Source: Nitrosopumilus sp. Nsub (GTDB lineage Archaea > Thermoproteota > Nitrososphaeria > Nitrososphaerales > Nitrosopumilaceae). Taken from it: 64,000 bases of DNA. Below the pieces are notes generated by a model that ran no database searches, had not been told where the DNA came from, and worked only from the letters and a program-made list of their open reading frames with translations. The DNA lies in NCBI RefSeq assembly GCF_001541925.1, contig NZ_LQMW01000019.1:1-64000 (forward strand), written 5' to 3'. Shown in pieces: positions 61,053 through 64,000 of the stretch (the stretch's first letter is position 1; the number at the start of each line of letters is the position of its first letter). Both the position numbers and the translations under genes were made by a program.

Positions 61053-61825
61053 AATTTTATTATCTCAAGTGAAGTAGATTTGAGAAGTTCAAGAATTTTT
61101 TGTTTGTTTGTTCCTAGTCCACGCCAATCTAAAAGAGCAAATTTTGCAATTTTATTTTGTGATATGATATGGGAAAATAATTCTTCATCTAATTCATCTA
61201 AGGCATGTTTTGGAATTACTGTTCCAAGAGCAAATTTTCCTTCTAATAATTCATGAGTGAATTTTGTAGAGTAATGAGTCCCACCAAAACAAATTGCTAC
61301 AGGATTTTCAGTTATCTTATTAGTAAAAACTTGATGAACCAATTTTGCAACAGATTCACATAAAGATACATCATTCCATTGTTTTTGGGTAGTACCAATT
61401 TCAATAAAGATAGTTGGTTTAGTTAATCCAGTTGGTCCATGATGAGTTGCTTCAATTGTAATTTGAAACTCTGAAAAATTAGATTGGTGTTTTTGTAATG
61501 TTTGAAGATAACGTTTCTGAAGATCTGGATGAGGAATAGCAACTTGTCTGTCATTCCCACCAAATTTTGCATCAGAGAAATTTCCAGTACTATGACAAGT
61601 CAATGCCAAAACTCCAGATTCTGCAGCATGTTTTGACAAAAATACAAAGCCATCATAATCATATTTTTCTTCTAGCCAGTCAGCAGAAATTGTAGGAGTA
61701 GAAATGATGATCAAATCATAAAAATCACCTCGAAAAACATCCCCATCCAAAGTCATGTTTTTTAAAAGAAAATTTGCCATATTGTAACCTGCAGGGTCAT
61801 CTCGATATGCAATGAGTAGTTCCAT
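61049..61825 (-). CDS. dtdA: D-aminoacyl-tRNA deacylase, GEK1/DtdA type
   Basis: 258 aa from ATG 61825 (MELLIAYRDDPAGYNMA); the longer frame overlaps secE. It removes D-amino acids from tRNAs. Family blocks: VFLSKHAAESGVLALTCHSTGNF, IEATHHGPTG, FIEIGTTQKQW and CFGGTHYSTKFT. Two His-rich motifs bind zinc. Divergent from secE with a 39-bp gap. Confidence 0.93.
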   Translation of the reverse strand: MELLIAYRDDPAGYNMANFLLKNMTLDGDVFRGDFYDLIIISTPTISADWLEEKYDYDGFVFLSKHAAESGVLALTCHSTGNFSDAKFGGNDRQVAIPHPDLQKRYLQTLQKHQSNFSEFQITIEATHHGPTGLTKPTIFIEIGTTQKQWNDVSLCESVAKLVHQVFTNKITENPVAICFGGTHYSTKFTHELLEGKFALGTVIPKHALDELDEELFSHIISQNKIAKFALLDWRGLGTNKQKILELLKSTSLEIIKL

Positions 61826-61864
61826 GAGATAAGGATTATAAGTACACCATATTAATTTCCACCA

Positions 61865-62038
61865 ATGAACCCGAAACAGACTTTGAAAAATATGTCTAAT
61901 ACTATGAAGATGGCAAAAAAGCCAGACAAAGACGAATATCAACAACATCTCAGATTAGTATTAACAGGAATTCTCGGAGTAGGTGCAATTGGATTTACAA
62001 TTCAATTTGTGTTTTCGGTACTAACGTTTGGTCGATAA
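61865..62038 (+). CDS. secE: Preprotein translocase subunit SecE (Sec61 gamma)
   Basis: 57 aa. A polar, basic N-terminus with KPDKDEYQQHLRLVL (the amphipathic helix at the membrane surface) and one transmembrane helix (TGILGVGAIGFTIQFVFSVL). Start choice: ATG 61865 gives the usual length; ATGs at 61892, 61904 and 61910 are alternatives. It precedes spt5 by two bases, the standard archaeal order SecE-NusG-L11-L1. Confidence 0.88.
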   Translation: MNPKQTLKNMSNTMKMAKKPDKDEYQQHLRLVLTGILGVGAIGFTIQFVFSVLTFGR

Positions 62039-62040
62039 AA

Positions 62041-62499
62041 TTGTCTGAAGAAATTAAATCACATTTATTTGCAATTAGAACCACAGGAGGTCAAGAAAAA
62101 GTGGTAATGAGATTATTAGAAGCTAAAGCAAATGCCAATCAAATTAACATTCAATCAGTTTTACTAGTTGACAATCTTAAAGGATATGTAGTAATAGAAG
62201 CAATCAATCCAAGTGATGCATATATGGCAGTAGAGGGAGTTAGACATATTCGTGGTCAATTAAGAGGAGAATTAGAATTCAAAGATATCGAAGGTTACCT
62301 TGTCAAGAAATCAACGGTTTCAACATTAGCAGTAGATAACGTTATTGAAATTACCGGCGGACCATTCAAAGGAATGAAAGCAACAATTACTAGAATAGAT
62401 GCAGATAAAGAAGAAGCAACAGTTGTGTTACTTGATGCATCTTATCAATTACCAGTAACTGTAGATGCAAATTATCTTAAACTCTCGAGTGGAGCTTAG
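62041..62499 (+). CDS. spt5: Transcription elongation factor Spt5 (NusG-like)
   Basis: 152 aa. NGN domain (SHLFAIRTTGGQEKVVMRLL, GYVVIEAINPSDAYMAVEGVRHIRG) and KOW domain (VIEITGGPFKGMKATITRID). It binds the RNA polymerase clamp with Spt4. TTG start at 62041, two bases after the secE stop. Confidence 0.94.
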   Translation: MSEEIKSHLFAIRTTGGQEKVVMRLLEAKANANQINIQSVLLVDNLKGYVVIEAINPSDAYMAVEGVRHIRGQLRGELEFKDIEGYLVKKSTVSTLAVDNVIEITGGPFKGMKATITRIDADKEEATVVLLDASYQLPVTVDANYLKLSSGA

Positions 62500-62534
62500 G
62501 AAGGATTAAATTTTCGGGATTAAGCTGATTTAAC

Positions 62535-63014
62535 ATGGGAGAACAAAAAGTATCATCACTTGTAACTGGAGGAGGAGCATCAGCAGGTCCACCATTAGGT
62601 CCAGCATTAGGCCCTCTAGGAGTTAACATCATGGAAGTTATCTCAGCAATTAATGAAAAAACTAAAGATTTCGAGGGAATGAAAGTTCCTGTAACTGTTG
62701 TAGTAGATACAGATACAAAAAAATATGAAATTGAAATTGGCATTCCTTCTGCTGCTGCATTAATCATGAAAGAAGCAGGAATTCAAAAAGGCTCAGGTAC
62801 TTCAGGTACAGAATGGGTAGGGGATGTTACAATGGATTCAATTGTCAAAGTAGCAAATACAAAACTCGAAAAATCTTATGCATCATCGTTAAAATCAGTT
62901 GCAAAAACCATCATTGGTACATGTGTAGCTTTAGGAGTTAAAGTAGAAGGAAAGACTCCAAAAGAGATTACTGCAGAAATCAATGAAGGTAAATGGGATC
63001 AAAAATTCCAATAA
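62535..63014 (+). CDS. rpl11: 50S ribosomal protein L11
   Basis: 159 aa. GGASAGPPLGPALGPLGVNIMEVI is the proline-rich N-domain for factor binding, followed by the rRNA-binding C-domain (SIVKVANTKLEKSYASSLKSVAKTIIGTCVALG). A classic L11-L1-L10-L12 order is broken here by an antisense Lrp gene before L1. Confidence 0.95.
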   Translation: MGEQKVSSLVTGGGASAGPPLGPALGPLGVNIMEVISAINEKTKDFEGMKVPVTVVVDTDTKKYEIEIGIPSAAALIMKEAGIQKGSGTSGTEWVGDVTMDSIVKVANTKLEKSYASSLKSVAKTIIGTCVALGVKVEGKTPKEITAEINEGKWDQKFQ

Positions 63015-63494
63015 TTATTCAATAAGATAAACAGGATCTTTATCGGTTTTTTGTAATTCTACAAAGGTTTCAGTATTTTGAACACCTTCTATTTTTCCAA
63101 TTTTTTCAATTACTACAGAGTGTAAGGTTTCAAGATTTTTGGCATATATCTCAATCATTATATCAAATCTACCTGTTACTTCAGAAATAGAAACAATTTC
63201 AACAATTTCCATAAATTTATCATGAATCTTTTCTTTTAATTTTGGATCACGATTAATTCCTACTGAAGCTTTAACTCCAAATCCCAACAAAGATTGATCA
63301 ATATCAACAGTGAATTTTTTGATGAGTTTCTTTTTCATTAACCGTTTAATCCTACTATACAAAACAGATGCATTGATTCCAAGTTTTTTTGATAAAATTG
63401 GAACAGAAATAGATCCATCTTTAGTTAGTTCATAGAGTAATTTCATGTCAAGGTCATCAAATCGATGCAATATGATGAAAAGATTGGTTCTCAT
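63015..63494 (-). CDS. Lrp/AsnC family transcriptional regulator
   Basis: 159 aa: N-terminal helix-turn-helix (FDDLDMKLLYELTKDGSISVPILSKKLGINASVLYSRIKRLMKKKLI) and a C-terminal RAM domain (ISEVTGRFDIMIEIYA and so on). It regulates genes in response to an amino acid or similar effector. It lies antisense between L11 and L1, stop base-to-base with rpl11. It is the only full-length Lrp in this window, hence a candidate partner for the stand-alone RAM proteins. Confidence 0.92.
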   Translation of the reverse strand: MRTNLFIILHRFDDLDMKLLYELTKDGSISVPILSKKLGINASVLYSRIKRLMKKKLIKKFTVDIDQSLLGFGVKASVGINRDPKLKEKIHDKFMEIVEIVSISEVTGRFDIMIEIYAKNLETLHSVVIEKIGKIEGVQNTETFVELQKTDKDPVYLIE

Positions 63495-63637
63495 TTAATA
63501 TATCTATAATTTTTGTCAAAAATTGCTTTTAAATTGCAATTATTTCATGTAAAAAAAGGAAATTTTTTAAAATAAATGAGAGTCAGGAGGGTTAATCTCT
63601 AAACGATTTTAAGTAGGTTTTCTGGAATTTGTTCGTA

Positions 63638-64000
63638 ATGATTACAGAAGCACAATTGGCAGAAGTAGTAACAAAAGCAAAAGAGGAGACTAAAAAAATG
63701 AAATTTAAGCAATCAGTAGAGCTGATTATCAATTTCAAAGATATTGATGTTAAGAAAGGATTTGCAATTAATGAAGTAGTTCAACTTCCAAAAACCAATT
63801 CTCCTGCTACAGTTTGTGTAATTGCTACTGGTGACATGAGTCAAAAAGCAAAAGCAGCAAATGCAGATTCAGTAATCGGAAATGAAGAATTAGCAAAATT
63901 TGAAGCTAACAAAAGAGAATCTAGAAAATTCATTAACAAATATGATTTCTTTTTGGCAGATACAAAAATTATGCCAACAGTTGGTAAAGCACTTGGTCAA
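63638..64000 (+). CDS. rpl1: 50S ribosomal protein L1 (5' part, cut by the window end)
   Basis: 121 codons are present from ATG 63638: MITEAQLAEVVTKAKEETKK, SVELIINFKDIDVKKGFAINEVVQLP and NKYDFFLADTKIMPTVGKALG, which is the L1 N-terminal domain. The 143-bp leader contains an AGAG/CTCT stem with a purine-rich loop (63579-63600). L1 in several archaea represses its own message by binding a leader mimic of its rRNA site, so this stem is a weak candidate. Confidence 0.93.
   Translation, partial: MITEAQLAEVVTKAKEETKKMKFKQSVELIINFKDIDVKKGFAINEVVQLPKTNSPATVCVIATGDMSQKAKAANADSVIGNEELAKFEANKRESRKFINKYDFFLADTKIMPTVGKALGQ

Noticed and set aside
1-64000. CRISPR arrays, rRNA genes, insertion sequences, integrases
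   Set aside because: No regularly spaced direct repeats, no rRNA sequence, no transposase or integrase motif was found on either strand; the only regular tandem repeat is the coding one in ftsY.

Overview
The window comes from the chromosome of an AT-rich archaeon, almost certainly an ammonia-oxidising thaumarchaeote (Nitrososphaerota) of the Nitrosopumilus type. The evidence is archaeal ribosomal proteins (L10e, L37Ae, L18e, L19e, L32e), RNA polymerase subunit D, exosome (Rrp4/Rrp41/Rrp42), SBDS, Cbf5, Nob1, KEOPS Pcc1, prefoldins, SecY/SecE/Spt5, GEK1-type D-aminoacyl-tRNA deacylase and the cupredoxin plus NAGWWADG repeat proteins known from this phylum. Starts are often TTG or GTG, Shine-Dalgarno sites are rare and genes commonly overlap by a few bases.

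Region 1 (1-5.8 kb): a universal stress protein, a ribbon-helix-helix regulator and two large secreted beta-rich proteins, one carrying a blue-copper domain.

Region 2 (5.8-14.6 kb) is the unusual part. Gene density is low and the genes are tiny. It holds four genes with stand-alone Lrp-type effector (RAM) domains, five domains in all, and two roadblock-like proteins. It also has many microproteins of 25-58 aa that simple length cut-offs miss, most of them cysteine-rich, several with predicted membrane helices. Three consecutive stretches (11.06-11.15, 11.88-11.98 and 12.04-12.13 kb) each fold by eye into a three-way-junction RNA, and several long perfect hairpins lie between and beside them. 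One small membrane-protein gene is interrupted by TGA exactly where its intact paralogue has Trp. The region ends in a cluster of AACCA repeats and a catalytically degraded phospholipase-D-like orphan.

Region 3 (15-32 kb) is core informational: tRNA-splicing endonuclease, L10e, tRNA-Gly, a CPA2 antiporter, a candidate box C/D sRNA, a palindrome touching the start codon of a CxxC microprotein, a coiled-coil protein, a GT2 glycosyltransferase, ferredoxin, NAD kinase, Nob1, an XPF-like nuclease, the SBDS-exosome-L37Ae-Pcc1-prefoldin superoperon, and RpoD-L18e-L13-S9.

Region 4 (32-46 kb) is metabolic: a sugar nucleotidyltransferase, two complete isopropylmalate-dehydratase-type pairs side by side, CofE for F420, a two-subunit 2-oxoacid:ferredoxin oxidoreductase, a 2-hydroxyacid dehydrogenase, an LhgO-like oxidase, and an intron-containing tRNA-Ser.

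Region 5 (46-64 kb): the end of the spc ribosomal cluster (L18-S5-L30-L15-SecY-Adk-EMC3-like-Cmk-Cbf5) on the minus strand, ArgF-FtsY-prefoldin alpha, superoxide dismutase, a membrane-anchored subtilase, PEP carboxykinase, a detached L32e-L19e pair, an alkyltransferase, DtdA, and SecE-Spt5-L11-(antisense Lrp)-L1, with L1 cut by the window end. All function calls come from reading motifs by eye. The RNA structures are hand-folded and untested.
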